Of a stretch of DNA of 64,000 nucleotides, positions 9,029-17,559 are shown piece after piece (the stretch's first letter is position 1; every line of letters starts with the position of its first letter). Position numbers and translations under genes: made by a program. Origin of the DNA: Pseudomonas grimontii (GTDB lineage: Bacteria; Pseudomonadota; Gammaproteobacteria; Pseudomonadales; Pseudomonadaceae); NCBI RefSeq assembly GCF_007858185.1, contig NZ_VFES01000001.1, positions 620,001 to 684,000 on the forward strand, given 5' to 3'. The notes under the pieces are model-generated. The model did no database searches and was not told the DNA's origin. It was given only the letters and a program-made list of their open reading frames with translations.

Positions 9029-9727
9029 GTGCGTTTTTTCAAAGTGCTGGGTGTGCTGCTGGTACTCGGTGGTGCATTTGCCATAGGCGTATGGCGTGGC
9101 TGGCTGCCGCTGCCGGCTGAATGGAATCCGTGGTCGCCGTTGGACGTACGGTCCAGCCCGAACCTGTTGACCCGCTACAAGCTGGGGCGCCTGCAGGATG
9201 ACCCCGCGCTGTGCGACCAGGTGCTGAAAACCTCAGGTCTGCGAGTCAGCCATCAGGCTGACTCGCCCGCCGACGCGGCCTGTCCTTTGCGCAATACCTT
9301 GCGCGTGCAGGGCGCAGATGTGGCATTAAGCAGCAGCTTTCTCGCCAGTTGCCCGTTGGCCGTGGCGTTCGCCCTGTTCGAGCGTCACAGCCTGCAACCG
9401 GCGGCCCAGGCGGTGTTCGGCCAGTCGGTGACGCGGGTCGATCACTTGGGCAGCTTTGCCTGTCGCAACATGTATAACCGTGCCGAAGGGCGGCTCAGCC
9501 AGCATGCATCGGCCAATGCCCTGGATATTGCCGGGTTTCGCCTGGCGGATGGGCGCAGTATCAGCGTGCTCAAGGATTGGTCGGGGGACGGCGACAGCGC
9601 GCGGTTCCTGCGCCAGGTGCGCGATGACGCCTGTGATGATTTCAATGTGGTGTTGAGCCCGGACTACAACGCCGCGCACCGCAACCATTTCCATCTGGAC
9701 ATGGGGCGTTGGTGGGTCTGTCGTTAG
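9029..9727 (+). CDS. Extensin-like domain protein, probable envelope metallopeptidase fold
   Basis: 232 residues starting at GTG 9029, three bases after the previous stop. One N-terminal membrane segment (about 4-22) would anchor it in the inner membrane with the rest in the periplasm. The C-terminal half is the 'extensin-like' family. It holds S157-Q-H159-A-S-A-N-A-L-D166 and H220-F-H222, matching the SxHxx(G)xAxD and HxH zinc pattern of LAS peptidases such as VanY and MepA, with Ala for the Gly. Several cysteines (62, 85, 108, 145, 202, 231) could form disulfides. A role in peptidoglycan trimming is inferred. Its stop overlaps the convergent gene's stop. Confidence 0.85.
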   Translation: MRFFKVLGVLLVLGGAFAIGVWRGWLPLPAEWNPWSPLDVRSSPNLLTRYKLGRLQDDPALCDQVLKTSGLRVSHQADSPADAACPLRNTLRVQGADVALSSSFLASCPLAVAFALFERHSLQPAAQAVFGQSVTRVDHLGSFACRNMYNRAEGRLSQHASANALDIAGFRLADGRSISVLKDWSGDGDSARFLRQVRDDACDDFNVVLSPDYNAAHRNHFHLDMGRWWVCR

Positions 9728-10344
9728 GCGGCCAGGCGCAGGTTGTGGGTGATCAGTGGGCGTGCCCAGTGGTAGTCGAAGTCCAGCGCCTTCTGTTGCG
9801 CCAGCAGTTCTTCGGTTGGGTAAGGCGTGGCAGGTGGTGGCAACAGGTCCAGTTCGAACTCGGCAATCGGTAAGTGCAGAGGGCGTGGTTCCGGCGCCGG
9901 GCCGGGCTCAGGCAGTGGCTGGCCGGCAGTCAGGACGATCGGGCGAACCCAACCGCTTTCGAAATTCTGCTGGCGCTGCTGGGCGACGATTTCTTCCTGC
10001 GGGAACGGCGTGGCGGCCGGTGGCAGCAACTCGGTTTCGAATTCGGCGATGGGCAGGAACAGTGGCTCAGGTGGTGCGATCTCGGTGTCTTTGACGTCGC
10101 ACTCGCGCTGCGTGAGGATCTGCGACAACAGGTCGGCGCCTGCGCTGGGCTCTACCGCCGGGTCCGCCGGTGCCGGCGCCTTGGCGGCGAGCGCATCCGG
10201 CGTTTCACCGAGCTGCTCGGCCAGCGCCCGGGCGAAGAAGTCCTGCCACACATGACTCACCCCGGCCAGTGCTTGGGTATTGCGCAGGCCGTAGTGGTTA
10301 TGGGTCGGCAGTACACCGATGGTTAGGGGGAGAATGTCTGACAT
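9724..10344 (-). CDS. Hypothetical protein with a tandem C-terminal repeat
   Basis: 206 residues from the ATG at 10344. The N-terminal part (1-55) is a compact region (PTHNHYGLRNTQALAGVSHV) followed by an Ala/Pro linker (about 55-70). Two copies of a 42-residue unit follow at about 95-136 and 156-197: both read LPIAEFE, then LLPP, ATP, a P-x-EE pair, AQQ, and W-x-RP at the end. A Pro-rich linker separates them. There is no signal peptide or membrane segment. The upstream Shine-Dalgarno is weak. The stop codon overlaps that of the extensin-like gene on the other strand. Family not recognised. Confidence 0.75.
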   Translation of the reverse strand: MSDILPLTIGVLPTHNHYGLRNTQALAGVSHVWQDFFARALAEQLGETPDALAAKAPAPADPAVEPSAGADLLSQILTQRECDVKDTEIAPPEPLFLPIAEFETELLPPAATPFPQEEIVAQQRQQNFESGWVRPIVLTAGQPLPEPGPAPEPRPLHLPIAEFELDLLPPPATPYPTEELLAQQKALDFDYHWARPLITHNLRLAA

Positions 10345-10440
10345 TTTTCTCGGTCGACGCTCAGCTCTGGCAAAATACCTGACTGTTATTTCTATCGGCC
10401 GTTGTTTGCCGATCCTTAATATTTTTGAGCGTAGCGATTG

Positions 10441-11223
10441 ATGAGCGAACAACCAGCGGCCAGCCGCATCCAGGTCGAGGCCTTGGGCGAAGGTTTCCAG
10501 GCCCGGGCCGAGCAGTGGGCTGAACAGCTCGGCTTGCCTTTACAGCTCGCGGATGCGGATTTTTCCCTACAAGTGGGGGAACACGGCCTGCAACTGCAGC
10601 AGCTTGGGCCTGACGCGCCGGGGCCGGTGCGGGTGGACTTCGTCGAAGGCGGCGCGGCTCACCGGCGGCTATATGGCGGCGGCAGCGGACAGATGATCGC
10701 CAAGGCCGTGGGCATTGCCCAAGGCGTGCGCCCCCGTGTATTGGATGCCACGGCCGGCCTGGGCAAGGATGCGTTCGTGCTGGCCAGCCTGGGCTGCGAG
10801 ATGAGCCTGATCGAGCGCCAACCGCTGATCGGTGCGTTGCTCGAGGATGGCCTGGCACGCGGTACGCAGGATTTCGACGTCGCGCCCATCGTGGCGCGCA
10901 TGAAGCTGCTCAAGGGTAACGCCATTGACGTGATGCTCAATTGGCAAGGGGAGCCACCCCAGGTGATCTACCTCGACCCGATGTTCCCTCATCGTGAGAA
11001 AACCGCTCTGGTGAAGAAAGAAATGCGCCTGTTCCGGCCACTGGTGGGTGATGATCCGGACGCACCGGCCTTGCTGGCCGCCGCCCTGGCCCTGGCCAGT
11101 CATCGCGTGGTGGTCAAGCGCCCGCGCAAGGCGCCGTGCATCGAGGGCCCCAAACCGAGCCATGCGCTGGATGGCAAGTCCAGCCGATATGACATTTATC
11201 CCAAGAAAGCGCTCAAGTCTTAA
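10441..11223 (+). CDS. rsmJ: 16S rRNA (guanine1516-N2)-methyltransferase RsmJ
   Basis: 260 residues. RsmJ (YhiQ) methylates G1516 in helix 45 of 16S rRNA using SAM. Motif I is [17 protein letters not shown] with the acidic SAM-ribose ligand in LIERQPLI; the catalytic-loop-like [11 protein letters not shown] follows. The ATG at 10441 is preferred over an adjacent TTG three bases upstream. It is divergent from the repeat-containing gene, 96 bases away. It ends directly in a block of GCCACAA repeats. Confidence 0.95.
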   Translation: MSEQPAASRIQVEALGEGFQARAEQWAEQLGLPLQLADADFSLQVGEHGLQLQQLGPDAPGPVRVDFVEGGAAHRRLYGGGSGQMIAKAVGIAQGVRPRVLDATAGLGKDAFVLASLGCEMSLIERQPLIGALLEDGLARGTQDFDVAPIVARMKLLKGNAIDVMLNWQGEPPQVIYLDPMFPHREKTALVKKEMRLFRPLVGDDPDAPALLAAALALASHRVVVKRPRKAPCIEGPKPSHALDGKSSRYDIYPKKALKS

Positions 11224-11258
11224 GCCACAAGCCACAAGCCACAAGCCACAAGCCACAA
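11224..11258. repeat. Five perfect tandem copies of GCCACAA
   Basis: The heptamer GCCACAA occurs five times without change, starting at the base after the rsmJ stop, followed by a variant GCTGCAA. The array runs into the hairpin at 11258-11297, so the repeat appears to have expanded from one arm of an intergenic element of the CAAGCTGCAAGC family. The unit length (7) makes it a candidate variable-number tandem repeat. No coding role is seen. Confidence 0.9.
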
Positions 11259-11297
11259 GCTGCAAGCAAAAGCGCTTTTCACTTGCTGCTTGCAGCT
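11258..11297. terminator. Intergenic hairpin between rsmJ and the TetR gene
   Basis: AGCTGCAAGC (11258-11267) pairs perfectly with GCTTGCAGCT (11288-11297). Inside lies a second palindrome, AAAAGCGCTTTT (11268-11279). It sits between convergent genes and overlaps the stop region of the TetR gene, so it probably ends transcription from both sides. It shares its core words with the hairpin at 20922-20969. Confidence 0.6.
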
Positions 11298-11949
11298 AAC
11301 CACTTGCAGCTGCATCTCTCCTATAGGCCCGCATAAATAACCCCACCACCTCCTGCACATGGGCTTCGGCAGCCTCTTCACTCAGTTGCCCGCCGCAGCC
11401 ATACAGCAGGCAGAAGTTCGCGGTGCCCTTGAGCAGGCAGAAAAAGTGCTCGGCCGCCGTCAGCGGTCTATCGATGCTCAGCGCGCCGCTCTGGTCGATC
11501 TTGCCGAGCAGGCGCTCCATGCCCTGGAGCATGCGCATGGGCCCGGCTTCAAAGAAGATTTGGGAGAGTTTCACGTCCTGATTGCCGGTGGTCATCATCA
11601 GGCGATGCAGGTTCACCGACTCTTCACTGTTGATCAGCCGATGGAACCCCCGCGCGATATTCAACAATACCGTTTCCACCGGTATGCCTTCGGGCAGTTC
11701 GAAGTACATCACCGGCAACTGTTCCTCGCACTTGGCCACCACGGCGGCGGTGAACAAGGTCTCTTTGTCGGTGAAGTGACTGTAGACGGTCAATTTCGAC
11801 ACGCCGGCCTCAAGGGCCACGGCATCCATGCTGGTGTTGGCGTAGCCGTTGCTCAAGAACAGGCGTTTCGCTGCCGAGAGGATAGCCTGGCGTTTTGCCA
11901 TGTCCTTGGGACGCCCAGGGCTATTGGTGCTCACACGATTGTCGGACAT
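11296..11949 (-). CDS. mexL: TetR-family repressor, MexL type
   Basis: 217 residues. The N-terminal HTH spans about 20-65 (AILSAAKRLFLSNGYANTSM, then EAGVSKLTVYSHFTDKETLF), with a C-terminal ligand-binding region that has several Met/Phe and Cys residues. The ATG at 11949 is used because AAAGGTG lies 4 bases upstream; the frame stays open far upstream over mexJ, but that is antisense. It is divergent from the MexJK-type pump with 93 bases between, the arrangement of mexL in P. aeruginosa, where MexL represses mexJK and itself. The symbol rests on this synteny. Confidence 0.85.
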   Translation of the reverse strand: MSDNRVSTNSPGRPKDMAKRQAILSAAKRLFLSNGYANTSMDAVALEAGVSKLTVYSHFTDKETLFTAAVVAKCEEQLPVMYFELPEGIPVETVLLNIARGFHRLINSEESVNLHRLMMTTGNQDVKLSQIFFEAGPMRMLQGMERLLGKIDQSGALSIDRPLTAAEHFFCLLKGTANFCLLYGCGGQLSEEAAEAHVQEVVGLFMRAYRRDAAASG

Positions 11950-11978
11950 TTTCACCTTTAATACTGGACTGGTGAGTT

Positions 11979-12008
11979 TTGTATTAATAACATACTGGCA
12001 AGTATAAT
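11979..12008 (+). promoter_or_regulatory. Pump promoter with overlapping operator palindrome
   Basis: A perfect -10, TATAAT (12003-12008), has a weak -35 (TTGTAT, 11979-11984, 18-base spacer). The inverted repeat ATACT-GGCA-AGTAT (11992-12005) overlaps the -10, and its flanks (AATAAC and AATTATT) extend the symmetry. This is a natural site for the divergent TetR repressor to block RNA polymerase. A second ATACTGG copy at 11961-11967 lies nearer the repressor gene. Confidence 0.65.
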
Positions 12009-12042
12009 TATTCCTAGCTCCATTTGCGAAAGGTCCTTCAGC

Positions 12043-13143
12043 ATGCGCAGCACTTTTCTGCCCTTTGCGTTGCCTGCCTGTCTGGTCTTCCTGTTGGCCG
12101 CTTGCGACCATGAAGACGCGGTCCAGACTACCGTCCGCCCGGCCATGGTGGTGCAGCCGCAACCGTCGGCGCAGTCGGCGGACAGCTACCCAGGTGAAGT
12201 ACGCGCGCGCTATGAGCCGGACCTGGCCTTTCGCATCGGCGGCAAAGTCAGCAAACGGCTGGTGGAGGAGGGTGAGCGGGTCAAGGCCAACCAGCCGCTG
12301 GCGGAGCTGGATCCCCAGGACGTGCGCCTGCAACTGGAAGCCACCCGTGCCCAGGTCGCCGCCGCCGAGGCCAACCTGAGGCTGGTGCGCGCCGAGCGTG
12401 ACCGCTACAAGACCCTGATGGACCGTCAGATGGTCAGCCGTTCCCAGTACGACAATTCCGAAAACCTTTACCGTTCCGGTGAAGCGCGCCTCAAGCAGAT
12501 CAAGGCCGAGTTCGACGTCGCCAGTAACCAGGCCGGTTACTCCGTATTGCGTGCCCCCCAGGATGGCGTCGTCGCCAAGCGTGCGGTGGAAGTAGGCCAA
12601 GTGGTATCCGCTGGCCAGACCGTGTTCACCCTGGCCACCGATGGCGAGCGCGAAGTGCTCATCAGCCTGCCCGAACAAGGGTTTGGTCGCTTCAAGATCG
12701 GTCAGCCGGTAGCCGTGGAGTTGTGGAGCCAGCCCGACCAGCGTTTCACCGGGCGCATTCGTGAACTGTCGCCTGCGGCAGATCCAAAATCGCGGACCTT
12801 CGCCGCTCGCGTTGCCTTCACCGGCGGCAAAGTCCCGGCGGAGCTGGGTCAAAGTGCTCGCGTATTCATACAGGCCGACGGCGTTGTCCCGCTGTCAGTG
12901 CCGCTGTCTGCCCTGAGTGCGGAGAACGGTGCGTCCTACGTCTGGCGTGTACAGCCGGACAACACCCTCAAGCGCACGCCGGTACGCATCGGTGCCTTCG
13001 GCGAAAAAACCGTACCGGTGCTGGAAGGCTTGACTCCCACCGATTGGGTGGTAGCCGCAGGCGTGCACGTGCTCCACGAGGGCCAGCAAGTGCGCCCGGT
13101 GGATGGCTCCAACCGTGTAGTGAATCTGGCGGCTAAGGAGTAG
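12043..13143 (+). CDS. mexJ: RND efflux periplasmic adaptor, MexJ type
   Basis: 366 residues. The signal peptide ends in the lipobox LAAC (Cys21), so it should be an inner-membrane-anchored periplasmic lipoprotein. A lipoyl/barrel-sandwich half (about 45-85), a short alpha-hairpin (about 88-160, LEATRAQVAAAEANLRLVRA), the second lipoyl half (APQDGVVAKRAVEVGQVV) and a beta-barrel follow, the standard membrane-fusion order. AAAGGT precedes the ATG by 8 bases. It lies 5 bases before the pump gene. No outer-membrane factor gene is adjacent, as in P. aeruginosa MexJK, which borrows OprM or OpmH. Confidence 0.9.
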   Translation: MRSTFLPFALPACLVFLLAACDHEDAVQTTVRPAMVVQPQPSAQSADSYPGEVRARYEPDLAFRIGGKVSKRLVEEGERVKANQPLAELDPQDVRLQLEATRAQVAAAEANLRLVRAERDRYKTLMDRQMVSRSQYDNSENLYRSGEARLKQIKAEFDVASNQAGYSVLRAPQDGVVAKRAVEVGQVVSAGQTVFTLATDGEREVLISLPEQGFGRFKIGQPVAVELWSQPDQRFTGRIRELSPAADPKSRTFAARVAFTGGKVPAELGQSARVFIQADGVVPLSVPLSALSAENGASYVWRVQPDNTLKRTPVRIGAFGEKTVPVLEGLTPTDWVVAAGVHVLHEGQQVRPVDGSNRVVNLAAKE

Positions 13144-13148
13144 TCCCG

Positions 13149-16100
13149 ATGGCTTTCAACCTTTCCGAATGGGCGTTGCGTAACCGCCAGATCGTACTGT
13201 TCCTGATGATCCTGCTGGCTGTGGTCGGCACCTTGTCCTACACCAAGCTGGGGCAAAGCGAGGACCCGCCGTTCACCTTCAAAGCCATGGTGATCAAGAC
13301 CAACTGGCCCGGCGCTACGGCCCAGGAAGTCTCGCGCCAGGTCACCGAGCGTATCGAGAAAAAACTGATGGAGACCGGCGAATACGAGCGCATTGTTTCT
13401 TTCTCTCGCCCGGGTGAGTCCACCGTCACCTTCATTGCGCGCGACTCCATGCATTCCGTGCAGATTCCTGAGCTGTGGTACCAGGTGCGCAAGAAGATCA
13501 GCGACATCCGGCAGACCTTGCCGCCGGATATCCAAGGGCCGTTTTTCAACGACGAGTTCGGCACTACTTTCGGCAATATCTATGCCCTGACCGGCGACGG
13601 CTTCGACTATGCCGTGCTCAAGGACTACGCCGACCGCATCCAGATTCAGCTGCAACGGGTGGCGGATGTGGGCAAGGTCGAGTTACTTGGCCTACAGGAC
13701 GAGAAGATCTGGATCGAGCTGTCCAACCTCAAGCTCGCCACCCTTGGCCTGCCGTTGGCCGCTGTGCAGCAGGCGTTGCAGGAGCAGAACGCGGTCTCCA
13801 CTGCCGGCTTCTTTGAAACCCCGAGCGAGCGCGTGCAACTGCGCGTGTCGGGTAACTTCAAGACGGTGGAAGAGATCCGCAACTTTCCTATTCGTGTCGG
13901 TGACCGAACCTTTCGAATCGGCGATGTAGCCGACATTCACCGCGGCTTCAACGATCCACCGGCACCGCGTATGCGTTACATGGGGGCGGATGCTATCGGA
14001 CTGGCCGTGGCCATGCGTGCTGGCGGCGATATCCTGGTACTGGGCAAGGCTCTCGAAGGCGAATTCGCCCGCTTGCAAAAGAACCTTCCGGCGGGCATGG
14101 AGCTGCGCAAGGTGTCAGACCAACCGGCAGCGGTGAAAACCGGTGTCGGCGAATTCGTGCAGGTGTTGGCCGAGGCGTTGGCGATTGTCTTGCTGGTGAG
14201 CTTCTTCTCCCTCGGCGTACGCACGGGCCTGGTCGTAGCCCTGGCGATTCCGCTGGTGCTGGCGATGACGTTTGCCAGCATGTATTACCTCGGTATCGGC
14301 CTGCACAAGATTTCCCTCGGCGCGTTAGTGCTGGCCCTCGGCTTGCTGGTGGATGACGCGATCATTGCCGTGGAAATGATGGCAATCAAAATGGAGCAGG
14401 GCTACGACCGGCTCAAGGCTGCCAGTTTTGCCTGGACCAGCACCGCCTTCCCGATGCTCACCGGCACGCTGATCACGGCGGCCGGCTTCCTGCCGATTGC
14501 CACCGCGCAGTCGAGCACGGGCGAATACACGCGCTCGATTTTCCAGGTAGTGACCATCGCGTTGCTCGCCTCATGGATCGCCGCCGTGGTGTTTGTGCCG
14601 TACCTGGGGGAAAAACTCCTGCCGGACCTGGCGAAGATTCACGCGGCCAAACACGGCACCGATGGCCCGGATCCCTACGGCACGCCGTTCTACCAACGTG
14701 TAAGGCGTTTGGTGGAGTGGTGCGTGCGTCGGCGCAAAACCGTGATTGTGTTGACGTTGCTGCTGTTTATCGGCTCGGTGGCGTTGTTTCGCTTTGTGCC
14801 GCAGCAGTTTTTCCCGGCCTCAGGCCGCCTGGAGTTGATGGTCGACCTGAAACTGGCCGAAGGCGCTTCCCTGAGCAACACCGCCGACCAGGTCAAGCGA
14901 CTGGAAGCCTTGCTCAAGGACCATGCCGGCATCGACAACTACGTCGCCTATGTCGGCACCGGCTCGCCGCGTTTCTACTTGCCCTTGGACCAGCAATTGC
15001 CGGCGGCCAGCTTCGCGCAGTTCGTGGTGCTGGCTAAAACCATTGAGGAACGCGAAAGCCTGCGTACCTGGCTGATCGAAACCCTCAACGAACAATTTCC
15101 CGACCTGCGCTCCCGTGTCACCCGCCTGGAGAACGGTCCGCCCGTGGGCTACCCGGTGCAGTTTCGCGTCACCGGTGAACACATCGAGGAAGTCCGCGCC
15201 CTCGCACGGAAAGTCGCGGCCAAGGTTCGCGAAAATACCCATGTGGTCAATGTGCACCTGGACTGGGAAGAACCCAGCAAGATCGTCTACCTCAATATCG
15301 ATCAGGACCGCGCCCGCGCCCTTGGCGTCAGCACCGCCAACCTGTCGAAATTCCTGCAAAGCTCACTCACCGGCTCCAGCGTCAGCCAATACCGGGAGGA
15401 CAACGAGTTGATCGAAATCCTCCTGCGCGGCACGGTTCACGAGCGCACCGAACTGTCGCTGCTGCCTAGCCTGGCGGTGCCGACCGACAACGGTAAAAGC
15501 GTGGCCCTGTCGCAGATCGCCACCCTCGAATACGGCTTCGAAGAGGGCATTATCTGGCACCGCAACCGCCTGCCGACGGTGACCATCCGTGCCGATATTT
15601 ATGGCAAGGAGCAACCGGCGACCCTGGTCCAGCAGATCCTGCCGACCCTCGCAGGCGTACGCGCCGAATTGCCGGACGGTTACCTGCTGGACGTTGGCGG
15701 CACCGTCGAAGATTCCGCTCGCGGGCAGAACTCGGTGAAGGCCGGTGTGCCGCTGTTTATCGTGGTGGTACTGACCTTGCTGATGCTGCAACTGCGCAGC
15801 TTCTCACGCACGGCGATGGTGTTTCTTACCGCGCCGTTGGGCCTGATTGGCGTCACCTTGTTCCTGCTGGTATTTCGTCAACCTTTCGGCTTCGTGGCCA
15901 TGCTCGGTACCATCGCGCTGTCGGGGATGATCATGCGCAACTCGGTGATCCTGGTGGACCAGATCGAACAGGACATCAAGGCCGGCCTGGCGCCGTGGCA
16001 GGCGATTATCGAAGCCACCGTGCGACGCTTCCGCCCGATTGTGCTGACTGCCCTTGCGGCGGTGCTGGCGATGATCCCGCTGTCGCGTAGCGTGTTCTTC

Positions 16101-16214
16101 GGGCCGATGGCCGTGGCGATCATGGGGGGGTTGATCGTGGCGACGGCGTTGACCCTGTTGTTCCTTCCGGCCCTGTATGCTGCATGGTTCCGAGTGAGGA
16201 AGGACGTCGTGTAA
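13149..16214 (+). CDS. mexK: RND efflux transporter, MexK type
   Basis: 1021 residues, the full HAE-1-like RND length, with twelve predicted membrane helices and two large periplasmic loops. The proton-relay Asp pair in TM4 is present (D402-D403 in GLLVDDAIIAVEMM). The N-terminus FNLSEWALRNRQIVLFLMIL is typical of the MexK/AcrB-like branch. It would export drugs or biocides (triclosan and erythromycin for P. aeruginosa MexJK) by proton antiport. Five bases separate it from the adaptor gene; it ends 2 bases before the LysE-like start. Confidence 0.92.
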   Translation: MAFNLSEWALRNRQIVLFLMILLAVVGTLSYTKLGQSEDPPFTFKAMVIKTNWPGATAQEVSRQVTERIEKKLMETGEYERIVSFSRPGESTVTFIARDSMHSVQIPELWYQVRKKISDIRQTLPPDIQGPFFNDEFGTTFGNIYALTGDGFDYAVLKDYADRIQIQLQRVADVGKVELLGLQDEKIWIELSNLKLATLGLPLAAVQQALQEQNAVSTAGFFETPSERVQLRVSGNFKTVEEIRNFPIRVGDRTFRIGDVADIHRGFNDPPAPRMRYMGADAIGLAVAMRAGGDILVLGKALEGEFARLQKNLPAGMELRKVSDQPAAVKTGVGEFVQVLAEALAIVLLVSFFSLGVRTGLVVALAIPLVLAMTFASMYYLGIGLHKISLGALVLALGLLVDDAIIAVEMMAIKMEQGYDRLKAASFAWTSTAFPMLTGTLITAAGFLPIATAQSSTGEYTRSIFQVVTIALLASWIAAVVFVPYLGEKLLPDLAKIHAAKHGTDGPDPYGTPFYQRVRRLVEWCVRRRKTVIVLTLLLFIGSVALFRFVPQQFFPASGRLELMVDLKLAEGASLSNTADQVKRLEALLKDHAGIDNYVAYVGTGSPRFYLPLDQQLPAASFAQFVVLAKTIEERESLRTWLIETLNEQFPDLRSRVTRLENGPPVGYPVQFRVTGEHIEEVRALARKVAAKVRENTHVVNVHLDWEEPSKIVYLNIDQDRARALGVSTANLSKFLQSSLTGSSVSQYREDNELIEILLRGTVHERTELSLLPSLAVPTDNGKSVALSQIATLEYGFEEGIIWHRNRLPTVTIRADIYGKEQPATLVQQILPTLAGVRAELPDGYLLDVGGTVEDSARGQNSVKAGVPLFIVVVLTLLMLQLRSFSRTAMVFLTAPLGLIGVTLFLLVFRQPFGFVAMLGTIALSGMIMRNSVILVDQIEQDIKAGLAPWQAIIEATVRRFRPIVLTALAAVLAMIPLSRSVFFGPMAVAIMGGLIVATALTLLFLPALYAAWFRVRKDVV

Positions 16215-16216
16215 TC

Positions 16217-16810
16217 ATGCTGGCTACTGTTTCAGCCCTAATGTTGTTATTACTCGCCCCCGGCCCGACCAACACCCTGCTGTTTCGTGCCGGGGTGCTG
16301 TTTGGCTATCGCGCGTCCTGGTGGTTGGCGTTGGTCGAGTGCCTGGCGTACTTGCTGCAAGTCTCGGTGTGGGGCGTTGCGCTGCTCTACCTGGCGGCCT
16401 ATTCGCCGTGGGCATCGAAGCTCACGCAATTCGCGGCGGCCTGTTACCTGCTGTATGTCTCGTACAGGCTCTGGCAACGCAAAAACAGCACCGTCGACCC
16501 TGGCCGTGACCGCTTCAATGGGTTGAATTTTTTCTGGCTGACGCTGATGAACCCCAAGGGGCTGTTGATTGTGTCCTTCATTGCACCCGCCGGCACCTTT
16601 GCCACATGGCAAGGCTATGTCGGGTTCATGACCACACTGGCATTGGTGGTAATACCCGTAGGGTCTGCGTGGATCGTGTTCGGCAGTCGCTTCGAAGGGC
16701 TGCAAAAAGCCTGGCTGACACCCTTGAAGATCAACCGTGCGACGGCACTGGCAATGGCGTGCTTTGCCACGTTGACGGTGGGGCGATTGGCTGAGTCGGT
16801 ACTGCATTGA
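16217..16810 (+). CDS. LysE-family (RhtB-like) membrane exporter
   Basis: 197 residues, nearly all hydrophobic, with about five to six membrane helices. The N-terminal motif LLAPGPTNTLLFRAGVLFGY matches the family signature (PGP and the following G-x-R-x-G pattern), and FFWLTLMNPKGLLI is the second conserved block. The start at 16217 lies 2 bases after the mexK stop, so it may be transcribed with the pump. Family members export amino acids or small metabolites; the substrate here is unknown. Confidence 0.85.
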   Translation: MLATVSALMLLLLAPGPTNTLLFRAGVLFGYRASWWLALVECLAYLLQVSVWGVALLYLAAYSPWASKLTQFAAACYLLYVSYRLWQRKNSTVDPGRDRFNGLNFFWLTLMNPKGLLIVSFIAPAGTFATWQGYVGFMTTLALVVIPVGSAWIVFGSRFEGLQKAWLTPLKINRATALAMACFATLTVGRLAESVLH

Positions 16811-16811
16811 G

Positions 16812-16834
16812 TCGCTCCCCGTTGCAGGGAGCGA
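16812..16834. terminator. Bidirectional terminator hairpin
   Basis: TCGCTCCC (16812-16819) and GGGAGCGA (16827-16834) form a perfect 8-bp stem with a 7-base loop, followed by TTCTT on plus. It sits between the LysE-like gene and the convergent DUF4197 gene. Confidence 0.75.
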
Positions 16835-16846
16835 TTCTTGCGCGGC

Positions 16847-17536
16847 TTAAAGTGCGCCAAACACCTTCTTCGCCAGGCTGGTAGCCGCAGCCGCCGGGTT
16901 CTTGCGAATCGTCTCTTCCTGCTGCGCAATCATCTTGAACAAACCATCCAGCGCCTGTTCGGTCACGTAGTTTTCGACGTTGGCACTCTTGGCATCCACT
17001 GCGCCAAACGCTGCAGCCTTGCCTGCGAGGGCGTTGTACTGCTGGGCCACGCCCACCTTGTCGGTAGCGGCCTTGACGATCGGCAGGAACTTGGCGCGGA
17101 TGGCTTCGCGGCTGCTTTTGTTCAGGTATTGGGTGGCGGAGTCCTGGCCGCCGCTGAGGATACCCTTGGCGTCGGTCACGCTCATGTTCTTCACCGCGTT
17201 GACCAGAATCGGCTGGGCCTGGGTCACGGCGGTTTCCGCCGCTTTGTTCATGCTGTCTTCCAACTGCGTGACCTGGTCACCCATGCCGAACATTTTCAGT
17301 TTGTCGGCGACTTTGCCCAGCTTGCCCGGCAGGCCGATCTTCACTTCAGGATTGTTGCTGAAACCGCCGGGTACACCCAGTTGTTTCACGGCGATCTGTG
17401 CGCCTTGGGTCAGGGCGTCCTTGAGACCGCCGCTGGCGTCGCCCTGGGACAGGCTACTGAGGTCCAGGGCCATGGCATTGGCGCCGAGCAGCAGGCCGGC
17501 ACACAGGGCAGTCAAGCGAAGGGAGTTGCGGAGCAT
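16847..17536 (-). CDS. DUF4197 domain protein, secreted
   Basis: 229 residues with a clear Sec signal peptide cleaved after AMA (about residue 23), then a DUF4197 domain over the remaining length (LSQGDASGGLKDALTQGAQIAV and the C-terminal YVTEQALDGLFKMIAQQE). No lipobox Cys is at the cleavage site, so the mature protein should be soluble in the periplasm. Function is not established. It follows the YbaY-like lipoprotein gene on the same strand with a 23-base gap, suggesting a short operon. Confidence 0.85.
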   Translation of the reverse strand: MLRNSLRLTALCAGLLLGANAMALDLSSLSQGDASGGLKDALTQGAQIAVKQLGVPGGFSNNPEVKIGLPGKLGKVADKLKMFGMGDQVTQLEDSMNKAAETAVTQAQPILVNAVKNMSVTDAKGILSGGQDSATQYLNKSSREAIRAKFLPIVKAATDKVGVAQQYNALAGKAAAFGAVDAKSANVENYVTEQALDGLFKMIAQQEETIRKNPAAAATSLAKKVFGAL

Positions 17537-17559
17537 GGGGCTTCCTTATGTTCGTAAAT

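Noticed and set aside
11950..12852. Possible 300-residue N-terminal extension of the TetR gene
   Set aside because: The frame is open across the intergenic region and antisense to mexJ, but the HTH begins at the proper distance from the ATG at 11949, which has a good ribosome site.
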